Below are positions 35,121 to 44,116 of a stretch of 64,000 nucleotides of DNA, one piece after another. The position numbers were made by a program, and so were the translations under genes. Source of the DNA: Pseudactinotalea sp. HY158 (lineage in GTDB: Bacteria > Actinomycetota > Actinomycetes > Actinomycetales > Beutenbergiaceae); the NCBI RefSeq assembly GCF_009660225.1, contig NZ_CP045920.1, forward strand, positions 2,046,001 to 2,110,000. Direction: 5' to 3'. The first letter of the stretch is position 1. Each line of letters opens with the position of its first letter. A model generated the notes under the pieces. It did not search any database and was not told the DNA's origin. It saw nothing but the letters and a program-made list of their open reading frames with translations.

Positions 35121-36118
35121 GCATCCGCGACCGGGCCCTCGGGGCGCTGCTCGGGCTCGCGATCGGCGACGCCCTGGGCATGCCCACCCAGTCCTTCTCC
35201 CGGGCCGAGATCGCCGAGCGCTTCGGGGTGATCACCGGGCTGTGCGACGCCCCCGCCGATCAGCCGATCGCCCCGGGCATGCCGGCCGGGTCGGTCACCG
35301 ACGACACCGAGCAGGCCCTCCTCGTGGCCGACCTGCTCGTGGCCGGTGGCGGCCGGATCGACGCCCGCGCCTTCGCCGGCGCGCTGCGGGCCTGGGAGGC
35401 GCGGATGATCGCCCGCGGCTCCCTCGACCTGCTCGGGCCCTCGACCAAGGCCGCCCTCGCCGCGATCGCCGCCGGCACCGACGTGGCCGAGGCGGGTCGC
35501 TTCGGGACGACGAACGGTGCCGCCATGCGCATCACCCCCGTCGGCATCGCCTCACCCGCCGGTCTGCCCGGATCCGCCGGGCTGCTCGAGGCGGTCGTGT
35601 CGGCGAGCCGCGTCACCCACAACCCGGGTTGGGCGCTGTCGGCGGCCGCGGCCGTGGCCGCCGCCGTGAGCGCGGGTGTGGACGGCGCCCCGGCGGCCCG
35701 CGCGCTCACGCTCGCCGTGGCGGCGGCCCGCGCGGGTGCGCGGCTCGGGCACTGGGAGGCCGGCGGGCACGTCGCGGCCCGGTTCGAGGCGCTGCGCGGG
35801 CCGGCCCGCGAGACCGGCGACTTCGCGAGTTTCCTCGATGAGGTCGTGGGCACGTCGGTGCACTCCCAGGAGTCGGTCGTGGCCGCGCTGCTCATCGTCG
35901 AGCGGTACGCCCGGCGCCCGTTCGAGGGGCTGTGCCTGGCCGCGGCCGTGGGCGGGGACACCGACACGATCGCCGCGATCGCCGGCGCGATCCTCGGGGC
36001 CTGCGCCGGGGCGGGCGCCTTCCCCACCGACGTGCGGGCGAGGGTCGAGGCCGTGAACGACCTGGGGCTGGAGCTCCGGGTCGACGCGTTGCTCGGACTG
36101 CGGGCCGCGGCGCCGTGA
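35117..36118 (+). CDS. ADP-ribosylglycohydrolase-family enzyme
   Basis: 333 residues. The two-metal site is visible as TDDTEQ near residue 60 and GGDTDTIAAIAGAILGA near 276, with the start GALLGLAIGDALGMP typical of the family. Members remove ADP-ribose from proteins or cleave N-glycosidic bonds of small molecules. Placed between a nucleobase-type permease and a sugar kinase with 4-base overlaps on both sides, a small-molecule role (releasing a base from a ribosylated compound) is more likely here than protein de-ADP-ribosylation. Confidence 0.85.
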   Translation: MSIRDRALGALLGLAIGDALGMPTQSFSRAEIAERFGVITGLCDAPADQPIAPGMPAGSVTDDTEQALLVADLLVAGGGRIDARAFAGALRAWEARMIARGSLDLLGPSTKAALAAIAAGTDVAEAGRFGTTNGAAMRITPVGIASPAGLPGSAGLLEAVVSASRVTHNPGWALSAAAAVAAAVSAGVDGAPAARALTLAVAAARAGARLGHWEAGGHVAARFEALRGPARETGDFASFLDEVVGTSVHSQESVVAALLIVERYARRPFEGLCLAAAVGGDTDTIAAIAGAILGACAGAGAFPTDVRARVEAVNDLGLELRVDALLGLRAAAP

Positions 36119-37068
36119 GCGGCCCGGTGACTCCAGCCGGCCCGGGACGGGTGCTGCACGCCGGGCAGGCGCTCGTCGACCTCGTGCTCACCGTGCCGCA
36201 CCTGCCCGAGCGCGGCGGCGACCTCTTCGCCCGCTCGGCCGACCTGCTCGCCGGCGGCGGCTTCAACGTCATGGCCGCGGCCGCCCGGGACGGCGCCCGG
36301 GTCGTCTACCTCGGCGGGCACGGCACCGGACCGTTCGGCGACATCGTGCGCTCGGCCCTGCGCGCGGAGGGCATCGAGGTCCTCGCCGCGCCGGAGCCGG
36401 AGGACTCGGGCTTCTCGATCGCGTTCATCGAGGACGACGCCGAGCGCACCTTCGTCTCCACGCTCGGCGCGGAGGGGCTCGCCCGGCGGGCGGACTTCGA
36501 CGCCGCTCGCGTGGGCGCGCGCGACGTCGTCTACGTCTCGGGGTACTCGCTCGTTCCCAGCCCGCACCGGGAGGTGCTGCTCGGCTGGCTGCCCGGCCTG
36601 CCGGCCGGCGCACGGGTCGTGGTCGACCCGGGTCCGCTCGTCGGCGAGGCGGAGGGAGCGCCCCTGGCCGGGCTCATGGCGGCGGCGCACGTGTGGAGCA
36701 CGAACGAACGCGAGGCCCGGCTGCTCGCGCGGCGGATCGGCCTGGATGCCGGCGCGGGCCGGGAGTCGCTCGCGGGCGACCTGGCGCGGGAGCTGGGCTG
36801 CGCCGTCGTGCTGCGCTGTGGTGCGCACGGCGCGATCCTGGCCGGCGCGGAGGCGGCGCGTCACCTGCCGGCCCCGGCGGTGACGGCGATCGACACGAAC
36901 GGCGCCGGGGATGCGCACTGCGGCGTGCTGTGCGCCGCCCTGGCCGCCGGTGCGGGGCTGGGGGAGGCCGTCGAGCGCGCGAACCACGCGGCGGCCCTCG
37001 CCGTCACCCGGCGCGGCCCGGCCACCTCCCCCACCGCGGCCGAGATCGAGGCCTCGCTGCGGGGCTGA
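36115..37068 (+). CDS. PfkB-family carbohydrate/nucleoside kinase
   Basis: 317 residues from GTG 36115, which overlaps the previous stop (GTGA). PfkB motifs: GGGFNVMAAAARDGARVVYLGGHGTGPFGD near the N-terminus and DTNGAGDAHCGVL with the catalytic Asp near the C-terminus. The family includes ribokinase, adenosine kinase and pseudouridine kinase. In this operon it may phosphorylate the imported nucleoside-like compound or the sugar freed by the glycohydrolase. Confidence 0.87.
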   Translation: MSGPVTPAGPGRVLHAGQALVDLVLTVPHLPERGGDLFARSADLLAGGGFNVMAAAARDGARVVYLGGHGTGPFGDIVRSALRAEGIEVLAAPEPEDSGFSIAFIEDDAERTFVSTLGAEGLARRADFDAARVGARDVVYVSGYSLVPSPHREVLLGWLPGLPAGARVVVDPGPLVGEAEGAPLAGLMAAAHVWSTNEREARLLARRIGLDAGAGRESLAGDLARELGCAVVLRCGAHGAILAGAEAARHLPAPAVTAIDTNGAGDAHCGVLCAALAAGAGLGEAVERANHAAALAVTRRGPATSPTAAEIEASLRG

Positions 37069-37169
37069 GCCGACCGGCGAATACACCGGTCCGAGCCCGC
37101 GGGGACCTTGGCCCCGGGCACCGGCGGGGGCACGATGGAATCGGGACTCGGTCGTGCTGGAGCGTGGCA

Positions 37170-38264
37170 ATGGAACGTGAAGAACACCGGCTGCGCGCCG
37201 TGGGCAGTGAACCGTCGAGTCGAGTTCTGCGTCGCATGTGGTTGTACGGCGGCATCGTGGCCGCCGCACTCAGTGCCGCGGCGGCGCTGACCTACGAGTT
37301 GTCCCCGTGGCCGCGGGTGTGGATGCTGCGTCTCATCAGCGAGAACGAGGCGGACCCGGTCGCCACCACGACTCCGTACGTGCCGGACGACATCGATGCC
37401 CGGCTCGATCTCGTCTACGACCCGGCCGAGCCCGCCTGTCGCTTCGACGTCTACCGGCCGCGGGGCGCCGGGCCGCTGCCGACGGTCCTGTGGGTGCACG
37501 GCGGCGGGTTCGTGCAGGGCCGCAAGGAGCGCCGGCGTCCCTACCTCGAGGTGCTCTCCTCCCACGGCTTCACCGTGATCGGCCTCGAATACACCACGGC
37601 CCCGGAGGCCGTCTACCCGGCCCAGATCCATCAGCTGCGCCGGGCGGTGCGCTACGTCGTGGAGCACGCGGCCGACCTCGGTGTCGACCCCGGCCGGCTC
37701 GTGCTCGGGGCCGACTCCGCCGGGGCGCACATGCTCGCCCAGAGCGTCCTCGCATCGACCGATGCGGACTACGCCGCCTGGACCGGTCTGCCGAGGGTCG
37801 TCGACCCGGGCCGGCTGCGCGGCGCGGTGCTGGCCAGCGGCACCTACGATATGCGGGCCTCCTACGCGATCCGCGCGGTGTACGGGCTCTACGCCTGGTA
37901 CGTGCGCACGATCGTGTGGGCCTACACCGGCACGCGTCGATTCCCATCCGATCCCCGGTTCGAGCAGGCCACGATCGTCGACCACGTGACCCGATCTTTC
38001 CCGCCCTCGTTCATCAGCTCCGCCCCGCAGGATCCGCTCGGCCCGCAATCACGAGACCTCGCGCGGCGCCTGCGCGCGGCCGGTGTGCAGGTCGACGAGG
38101 TGGTCCTCGACGAGGACTCCCCCTCCGGGCACGTGTTCGAGTTCGACCTGAGCAACCCCGATGCGCGCACGACGATGATCCGGCTCGTGGCCTTCCTGCG
38201 GCACGTGACCGGCGCGGACCACCGGGACGGGGTGAGCGATGGTTGGCAGGCGGCGCACCCATAG
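37170..38264 (+). CDS. Alpha/beta-hydrolase fold esterase, membrane-anchored (paralogue of 12282-13295)
   Basis: 364 residues. A membrane helix (about 24-42), then SPWPRVW as in the paralogue, HGGGF (110-114), nucleophile motif DSAGAH with Ser183, and the C-terminal SGHVFEFDLSNPDA carrying the candidate His. The two proteins align along their whole length, with a 27-residue longer N-terminus here. Probably an esterase held at the cytoplasmic membrane. An internal ATG at 37236 would remove most of the extension. Confidence 0.85.
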   Translation: MEREEHRLRAVGSEPSSRVLRRMWLYGGIVAAALSAAAALTYELSPWPRVWMLRLISENEADPVATTTPYVPDDIDARLDLVYDPAEPACRFDVYRPRGAGPLPTVLWVHGGGFVQGRKERRRPYLEVLSSHGFTVIGLEYTTAPEAVYPAQIHQLRRAVRYVVEHAADLGVDPGRLVLGADSAGAHMLAQSVLASTDADYAAWTGLPRVVDPGRLRGAVLASGTYDMRASYAIRAVYGLYAWYVRTIVWAYTGTRRFPSDPRFEQATIVDHVTRSFPPSFISSAPQDPLGPQSRDLARRLRAAGVQVDEVVLDEDSPSGHVFEFDLSNPDARTTMIRLVAFLRHVTGADHRDGVSDGWQAAHP

Positions 38265-38315
38265 GGGTGCCGCACCCGAGCGGTGAGGAGACCATGAACG
38301 CTGCGGTCGACCAAT

Positions 38316-38332
38316 CATGCAGAATTCATGCA
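38316..38332. promoter_or_regulatory. Possible autoregulatory site of the VapBC-type module
   Basis: CATGCA occurs twice around GAATTC in the leader of the antitoxin gene, giving a partly palindromic 17-base element 20 bases before its start. Antitoxins of this class bind such elements, but nothing else supports it. Confidence 0.3.
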
Positions 38333-38351
38333 ATCGCGGTAGGTTGGGCGC

Positions 38352-38582
38352 ATGAGCACCGAGATCGTGCAAGTCCGGGATGTCGCGTCCGAGGACGCGC
38401 AGATTCTGCGCGCACGTGCGAAGGCCCGGAACATGTCCCTGTCCAGTTACCTTCGCGAACTGATCCACGACGATGCCTCACAGCCTGTGATGGCGGAGAT
38501 ACTGGCGCGGATCGCCTCCCGCGAGCGGATCGAGGTCGGCACCGAGGAGATCCGCTCGTTCATCGAGGACGGCCGGCACTGA
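38352..38582 (+). CDS. FitA/VapB-type ribbon-helix-helix antitoxin
   Basis: 76 residues. N-terminal RHH: a short strand (EIVQVRDVASED) then two helices (AQILRARAKARNMSLSSYLRELIHDDA), and a C-terminal toxin-wrapping tail (EILARIASRERIEVGTEEIRSFIEDGRH). One base separates it from the PIN toxin. Confidence 0.8.
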   Translation: MSTEIVQVRDVASEDAQILRARAKARNMSLSSYLRELIHDDASQPVMAEILARIASRERIEVGTEEIRSFIEDGRH

Positions 38583-38583
38583 C

Positions 38584-38988
38584 ATGACCGTCGTCGATGC
38601 CTCGATCATCGTTCGACTCCTGCAGAACCGGCAAGGGGATTCCGGGCTGCGGGAACGCCTCGGCCGTGAGAAGCGGGTCCACGCGCCAGCGCTCATCGAT
38701 GCCGAGGTGGTGTCGGCGATCCGCGGACTGCTGCTCACCTCCAAGCCCTCGATCCGGATCACCGTCGAGCGCGCCGAACTGATGCTCGACGACTTCGCGG
38801 ATCTGCCGTTGACGCGATACCCGATGCAGCCCTTTCAGCGGCGCGCACTGGCGCTGCGGGACAACTACACCGCCTACGACGCGTTCTACGTGATCCTGGC
38901 CGAATCGCTCGGGGTGCCGTTGCTCACCGATGATCGAAAATTCGCCGGCGCGCCCGGGCATGTGGCCGTGATCGAGACGTGGCTGTAG
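38584..38988 (+). CDS. VapC-type PIN-domain ribonuclease toxin
   Basis: 134 residues, full PIN length. Acidic metal-binding residues Asp5 (MTVVDAS), Glu41 (DAEVVSAIRG), Asp99 (AYDAFYVILAE) and Asp116/117 (LLTDDRKF). Expected to cleave tRNA or rRNA unless bound by the antitoxin. Confidence 0.87.
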   Translation: MTVVDASIIVRLLQNRQGDSGLRERLGREKRVHAPALIDAEVVSAIRGLLLTSKPSIRITVERAELMLDDFADLPLTRYPMQPFQRRALALRDNYTAYDAFYVILAESLGVPLLTDDRKFAGAPGHVAVIETWL

Positions 38989-39074
38989 CGTCTGCGCGCC
39001 GATGCGCCCTGATGTGACCTACTCTGCCCTGATGTGCGCCGCGGCAGGTGGCCGGGCGGACGAACCCTGAACGC

Positions 39075-39899
39075 CTACCCGGGCGGCGGCTCCTCGTCCC
39101 CCAGCGCCCGGTAGAGCGGGCGCAGCGCGTCGACGATCGGCACGTTCCGCACCGAGATCCCCACCTGCGGAAGCTGGTCGAGGAGCGCCTCGGCCGGAGC
39201 CGCGGCCACCGAGCCGGGCGCCACCCGGCCACCGGAAGAGTAGAACGAGGCGAGGCACGCGGCGAGGGGCGCTGCGTCGTCACCACGCTCGATACGGTCG
39301 GCGGCCACCGCGCCCCCACGCGCGCAGCTCAGCGCCGCGAGCAGTTCCTCGCGGTCGCGGCCGCGCCAGGCGAGCACGAGGAACGGGTCGGTGTCGAAGG
39401 CCTCGGCGAGCAGGTAGAACGTGGCCGCCAGGTGCTTGCACGGCACGGCGACGTCCGGGCAGGAGCAGTCCATCGACAGGTCGCGCGCGTTCGCGGGGAA
39501 CAGCGGGAGCTCCGCCGCGGCGAACACCTCCTCGATATCGGGGGGCATCTCGCCGGCGAGCAGCTTCGCCGTGAACCAGGCATCGCCCGCGAGGCGGTCG
39601 ACCACGCCCGCCCATTGTGCCTTGTCGAAGGGCGTCAGCCCGATGCGCACCCGGTACGGCCGGGCGCGGCTGCCCTGCACGGTCGCGGTCACGGACCCGG
39701 GGGCGATGTCGAGGTCGAGCACCTGCCCCTTGCGGGCGTAGGTGCGCCCGCGCGCGAGCCGCCCGCCCACCCCGAGGGACTCGAGCACGTCGATGAAGCG
39801 CTCCGACCACCAGGTTCGGGCGATGGCGCCGCGGGTGCTGCGGGCCTTGATGCCGTCGGCGGGGCGGGGCCGCGAGGGCGGCGGGTACCAGCTATTCAC
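39075..39899 (-). CDS. SWIM zinc-finger protein
   Basis: 274 residues from GTG 39899, overlapping the helicase stop by 8 bases. The SWIM motif is DCSCPDVAVPCKHLAATFYLLAEAFD (CxC...CxH). It starts NSWYPPPSRPRPADGIKARS, typical of the SWIM partner encoded next to bacterial SNF2 helicases. The pair is widespread in actinobacteria, with no established role; nucleic-acid binding is likely. Confidence 0.85.
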   Translation of the reverse strand: MNSWYPPPSRPRPADGIKARSTRGAIARTWWSERFIDVLESLGVGGRLARGRTYARKGQVLDLDIAPGSVTATVQGSRARPYRVRIGLTPFDKAQWAGVVDRLAGDAWFTAKLLAGEMPPDIEEVFAAAELPLFPANARDLSMDCSCPDVAVPCKHLAATFYLLAEAFDTDPFLVLAWRGRDREELLAALSCARGGAVAADRIERGDDAAPLAACLASFYSSGGRVAPGSVAAAPAEALLDQLPQVGISVRNVPIVDALRPLYRALGDEEPPPG

Positions 39900-42800
39900 C
39901 GATCGCCTCCTCGGACAGGGTGAACACGCGCCGCAGCTCCTCGGTGGACAGGTCGGAGATCCAGGACTCCCCGCCACCGACCACCAGGTCGGCCAGTTCC
40001 CGCTTGCGTTCGATCATCTCGTCGATCCGCTCCTCCAGGGTGCCGGCACAGATGAACTTGCGCACCTGCACGTTGCGCCGCTGCCCGATCCTGAAGGCCC
40101 GGTCGGTCGCCTGGTTCTCCACCGCCGGGTTCCACCAGCGATCCAGGTGCAGCACGTGGCTCGCCGCCGTCAGGTTGAGGCCGGTGCCGCCCGCCTTGAG
40201 GGAGAGGAGGAAGATCCCGGGGCCACCCGGGTCCTGGAACCGCTGGACCAGCTCATCGCGCCGGGATCTCGGCGTGCCGCCGTGCAGGTAGAGCACCCCG
40301 GAGCCACCCGCGCCCGGGGAGCCGTAGGCCGCGGCCAGGTGCGGCAGCAGCATGTCTGCGAATTCGGTGTACTGGGTGAACAGCAGCGCCTTCTCCCCCG
40401 CCCCGATGATCTCGGCGAGGATCTCGTGCAGGCGGGCGACCTTCCCGGAGCGCTTCGCGACCGGGGAGCCGTCGTGCAGCAGCTGGGCCGGATGGTTGCA
40501 CACCTGCTTGAGCTTGGTCATCGTCGCCAGCACATTGCCGCGGCGGGCGATGCCGTCGGCGGCCTCGATCTTGGGAATCATCTCGGCCACGACGCTCTGG
40601 TAGAGGGAGGCCTGCTCGCGGGTGAGGTTGCAGTACTGCTTGATCTCGATCTTCTCGGGCAGGTCCGGGGCGATCTGCGGATCGGTCTTGAGCCGGCGCA
40701 GGATATAGGGGCGGGTCACCTGCCGCAGCCGGGCGGCCGGCTCGGTCAGGCCCTGCCGCTCGATCGGTTTGGCGAAGCGGGTTCGGAACTGCTCGATCGA
40801 GCCGAGGATGCCCGCATTGAGCAGATCCATGATCGACCACAGCTCGGCGAGCTTGTTCTCCACCGGCGTGCCCGTGAGCGCCACGCGGTGACGCGCGTCG
40901 AGCCGCCGCACGGCCCTGCTCGCGCGCGTGAGGTGGTTCTTGACGGCCTGGGCCTCGTCGAGCACGAGCCGGCCCCAGTCGTGGGTGGCGAGCTCGTCGA
41001 TATCGCGGGTGGCCGTGTGATAGGTCGTGAGGACGACGTCGCAGCTCGCCAGCCGCTGCACCAGCGCCTTCCCGCGTGGCCTGGTCGGGCCGTGGTGGGC
41101 GTAGAGGGTGAGTCCGGGGGCGAACCGGGCGGCCTCGCGCTGCCAGTTTCCGATGAGCGACATGGGGCACAGGAGTAGCGTGGGCCCCGACTCGGGGCGC
41201 TGGGCGCGGGCGTGCAGCTCGAGGGCGAGCAGCTGGATGGTCTTGCCCAGGCCCATGTCGTCGGCCAGGCACGCGCCCAGGCCGAGGCCGTCGAGGAAGC
41301 TCAACCAGGCCAGCCCCCGCTCCTGGTACGGGCGCAGTTCGGCGTGCAGTCCCGGGGGCGGGCAGACGGGGGCCAGCGCCGTATCGGCCGTCCCCTCGAG
41401 CAGATCGCCGAGAAGGCCGGAGGCGTGGACGGCGGTGACCGGCAGCGGTGCCTCGGCGTCGTGGTGGCTCGCGGCCAGGGCGAGGACCTGGGCGACCGAG
41501 TGCTGCGGGCCGGCCTCGCGCCGGCGGGCGATGAACTCCAGCCCGAGGCGGATCTGCTCGGCATCGACGGCGACCCACTGGCCGCGCAGGCGCACGAGCG
41601 GTTCCTTCGCGGCCGCCAGGGCCGCGAGTTCCTCCTCGCTCAGGGTCTCCTCGCCGAGCGCGAGACGCCAGTCGAAGTCGACGAGGCTCTCGGCGGTGAG
41701 CATGCCCGCGCCCACGCCGCCCTCGACCTGGGGTGCGGCCGTCGCTTTGAGGCCGAGCCGCCTGCGCTGCTGCCACCAGGACGGCAGGAGCACCCCGAAG
41801 CCGGCCTGGTCGAGCAGGTCGGCGCGGTGGGCGAGGAAGTCGTGGGCGCCGGTCGCGTCCAGGTCGAGCGCGACGGGGCGGGCGCGGCGCAGCGCCCCGG
41901 CCAGGTCGGGGTAGACGGTGGCGGCCCGGCCCAGTTCGGCCAACAGGAGTTCGTCGGGCCGGTCGAGCCAGCGGGCCAGGCCCTCGCCCCCGTCCCAGAC
42001 CTGCGAGGCCGGCACCATGAGGGTCGGGTCCTCGGCCGACTGGAGCCAGAATTGCAGCCGCCAGCGGGCGCCCGGGCCGCCGCCTGCGGGGCGAACCCCG
42101 GCGGCGGATCGCTCGAGGCCGTCGTCGTCATCGTCGTCGAAGCCGCCCAGACCATCCAGACCATCCAGACCATCGAGGTCGTCGTCGAGGTCGTCGAGCG
42201 ACACGAGCCGGAACGTCGCCCGGGCCCGGCCCGGTGCCCCGGCCCCGAACTCGTCCCAGGCCGCGAGCGATGCCGCGAGTCGCTCGAGATCGCCCGCCTC
42301 GGCCGTGAACTCGCCGTCGGCGGTGCCGAGGGCATCGAGCCAGGCCTCGGCTGCGGGAATCGTCTTCGGGAGCCGTCCGCGCCGGCGAGGCACGCCCGCG
42401 AGCCCCGGGGTTCCCGTGACCTCCAGCCGCGCCCGCACGGCCGCGTCGGTGAGCTGGTCCAGGGCGGCCTCGACGAGCGTGGCCGGATGCCGGCCCGTCA
42501 GGTCGGCGGGATCGGCCACGACGGCCCGGCCCACCGGCGGGAGCGTCGAGACCAGGCCGGCCACGGTGCGCGCATCCGGGCCCTGCTCGACGGGACGCCA
42601 CCACGCGAGGCCGCGGGCGCCGTCCATGAGCGAGACGGTGGGAAGCACACGGCCGCGTTCGGCCAGGTCCCGGGCGAGGGCCGCGACCTCGGCCAGGTGC
42701 CACACCGACTCCCCGAGACGGACGTCGTCGAACGGGTCGTCGACGTCCAGGTCGAGGAAAGCGAGCGCGGCCACCGGATCGAGGATGAGGATCGGCACGG

Positions 42801-43098
42801 TCCAGGCGGTCAGCGCCGGCTCCGTGCGCGGCGCCGGCCGCGGCCGCACGCGCACGACGTCGGGCGAGTCGAGCGGGGCGGTGAGGAGTGAGGGAAGCGC
42901 CAGCGTGGCGGTGTCGCTGCCGCCGGCCGCAGGTGCTGTGAGACCGAGTGCCTCCGCGAGCACGGCCGCATCGGCCGCGAACGGGTGCGTCCGGGCGCTG
43001 CGGCGCGCCTGACTGGTGCTCTTGACGGCGCGGGCGCTGTCCTCGCCCCACAGGCACAGGCCGCGCTCGGGTGACCAGAACGCGTGCAGGGCGTACAG
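39892..43098 (-). CDS. SNF2/Rad54-family DEAD-box ATPase with N-terminal SNF2-associated domain
   Basis: DNA translocase. The C-terminal engine has motif I ADDMGLGKT, motif II LDEAQAVKN, motif III LTGTPVENKL and, in the second RecA domain, LFTQYTEF, SLKAGGTGLNL, and DRAFRIGQRRNVQVRKFICAGTLEERI. The upstream half is the bacterial SNF2-associated domain. Start: homologous-looking sequence LYALHAFWSPERGLCLWGEDSA begins at a CTG (43098) with GAGGAGG five bases upstream; no ATG, GTG or TTG exists in frame between the upstream stop and GTG 42963, so a CTG start is proposed (1068 residues; 1023 if GTG 42963 is used). A linker near residue 290 is an Asp/Leu/Gly repeat from tandem DNA repeats (about 42125-42200). 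Confidence 0.85.
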   Translation of the reverse strand: MYALHAFWSPERGLCLWGEDSARAVKSTSQARRSARTHPFAADAAVLAEALGLTAPAAGGSDTATLALPSLLTAPLDSPDVVRVRPRPAPRTEPALTAWTVPILILDPVAALAFLDLDVDDPFDDVRLGESVWHLAEVAALARDLAERGRVLPTVSLMDGARGLAWWRPVEQGPDARTVAGLVSTLPPVGRAVVADPADLTGRHPATLVEAALDQLTDAAVRARLEVTGTPGLAGVPRRRGRLPKTIPAAEAWLDALGTADGEFTAEAGDLERLAASLAAWDEFGAGAPGRARATFRLVSLDDLDDDLDGLDGLDGLGGFDDDDDDGLERSAAGVRPAGGGPGARWRLQFWLQSAEDPTLMVPASQVWDGGEGLARWLDRPDELLLAELGRAATVYPDLAGALRRARPVALDLDATGAHDFLAHRADLLDQAGFGVLLPSWWQQRRRLGLKATAAPQVEGGVGAGMLTAESLVDFDWRLALGEETLSEEELAALAAAKEPLVRLRGQWVAVDAEQIRLGLEFIARRREAGPQHSVAQVLALAASHHDAEAPLPVTAVHASGLLGDLLEGTADTALAPVCPPPGLHAELRPYQERGLAWLSFLDGLGLGACLADDMGLGKTIQLLALELHARAQRPESGPTLLLCPMSLIGNWQREAARFAPGLTLYAHHGPTRPRGKALVQRLASCDVVLTTYHTATRDIDELATHDWGRLVLDEAQAVKNHLTRASRAVRRLDARHRVALTGTPVENKLAELWSIMDLLNAGILGSIEQFRTRFAKPIERQGLTEPAARLRQVTRPYILRRLKTDPQIAPDLPEKIEIKQYCNLTREQASLYQSVVAEMIPKIEAADGIARRGNVLATMTKLKQVCNHPAQLLHDGSPVAKRSGKVARLHEILAEIIGAGEKALLFTQYTEFADMLLPHLAAAYGSPGAGGSGVLYLHGGTPRSRRDELVQRFQDPGGPGIFLLSLKAGGTGLNLTAASHVLHLDRWWNPAVENQATDRAFRIGQRRNVQVRKFICAGTLEERIDEMIERKRELADLVVGGGESWISDLSTEELRRVFTLSEEAIGE

Positions 43099-43178
43099 GG
43101 CTGCCTCCTCGATCGGCTGGGACGATCATATCGGCCACCGCGCAAGGCAGGACTGCGACCAGGGCCCGGCGGCTCGGC

Positions 43179-43460
43179 CTATCGCATCGCCGACACCAGG
43201 CGCTCCAGCAACTCGATGAGAGTGGCGTAGTCGCGGGCGGGCAGCACGGCCGAGGCCCGTTCACGGATCCGGCCGACCCGCTCGCCCGATTCGTCTCGCT
43301 CGGCCTCTCCCGCGTCGGTCAGCCGCCGGCCACGGCGGGCGCCAGGTCGGCGTCGTGTTCAAGGCGCCCGGCCTCGGCGCGGTCGCGGTGACCGCCCCCT
43401 GGGTGCACCCGGTCACACGCCGACCCTGGACGGTGAGGTGAGCGAGCGTATCGAGCAGGT
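43179..43460 (-). pseudogene. MarR-family regulator remnant
   Basis: The end reads RRLTDAGEAERDESGERVGRIRERASAVLPARDYATLIELLERL and stops at 43179, the typical C-terminal dimerisation helices of MarR proteins. Upstream, pieces of the HTH (LLDTLAHLTVQG, TQGAVTATA) appear in another frame, and the wing is missing. No start can be found. Confidence 0.5.
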
Positions 43461-44116
43461 CAGGTCCGCTGCCGGGCGTTGATCCGTTCGGCGAAGACCG
43501 GCGCCCCGGGCCCACGCAGATCGGTGAGCGCGTCGGGTCGTCCGGCGATGGCCATGAGCAGCGCCTCGGCCGGACCGGCGACGTCGGGCCCGGATCCGTG
43601 CTCCCAGTCCAGGTCGTCGGCGACCAGGTGAAGGCCGGCCGCATCCCCGCGGCTGGGCAGCTTAGGCGATCGGAGCGCGAATTCCAGGGCGGGCCGGAGG
43701 CGCTCGGGAGGCACGGTCCGGGGGCGGTCGAGGGCACGGCGGATGTCCTGGTGATGGATCAGCCCGTCGGTGAGCCCGATCGCGCCGCCGAACCACGAGG
43801 TCAGACCGGTCGGCACCAGGTGCGCGCGCAGGAACGCCGACAATTCGACGGGGGATCGCCGCGCGTACTCGGCGCGCCCCACCTCGTTCGGTCCGCCGCG
43901 GCGCCGGCCCTTGAACCGGCGCGCGATGATCCCCGCCGGCCCGAGCTCCTCGTAGCTGACCACGTGGGCGACCACATCGTGGATCGACCAGCCCCGGCAC
44001 AGCGACGGCGCCGCCCACTCCTCGGGCGTGAGGGTGTCGAGGAGCTCCGCCAAGTCGGTGCGCTCGGCGAACGCGAGGCGCCGCAGGTCAGGCCGAGCGG
44101 TCGTGCGGGCGCTCAC
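43460..44116 (-). CDS. Maleylpyruvate isomerase N-terminal/DinB-like (TIGR03083) family protein
   Basis: 218 residues from GTG 44116, which overlaps the previous stop as GTGA. LLDTLTPEEWAAPSLCRGWSIHDVVAHVVSYEELG carries the helix-bundle fold and first metal-ligand His, and LIHHQDIRRALDRPRTVPPERL the second His pair. Members are mycothiol-dependent or metal-binding helix-bundle proteins; the reaction is unknown here. Confidence 0.75.
   Translation of the reverse strand: MSARTTARPDLRRLAFAERTDLAELLDTLTPEEWAAPSLCRGWSIHDVVAHVVSYEELGPAGIIARRFKGRRRGGPNEVGRAEYARRSPVELSAFLRAHLVPTGLTSWFGGAIGLTDGLIHHQDIRRALDRPRTVPPERLRPALEFALRSPKLPSRGDAAGLHLVADDLDWEHGSGPDVAGPAEALLMAIAGRPDALTDLRGPGAPVFAERINARQRT

Noticed and set aside
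39075-43098. SNF2-SWIM pair as an anti-phage defence system
   Set aside because: The pair is a common chromosomal actinobacterial unit, and no nuclease, methylase or other defence gene lies beside it.
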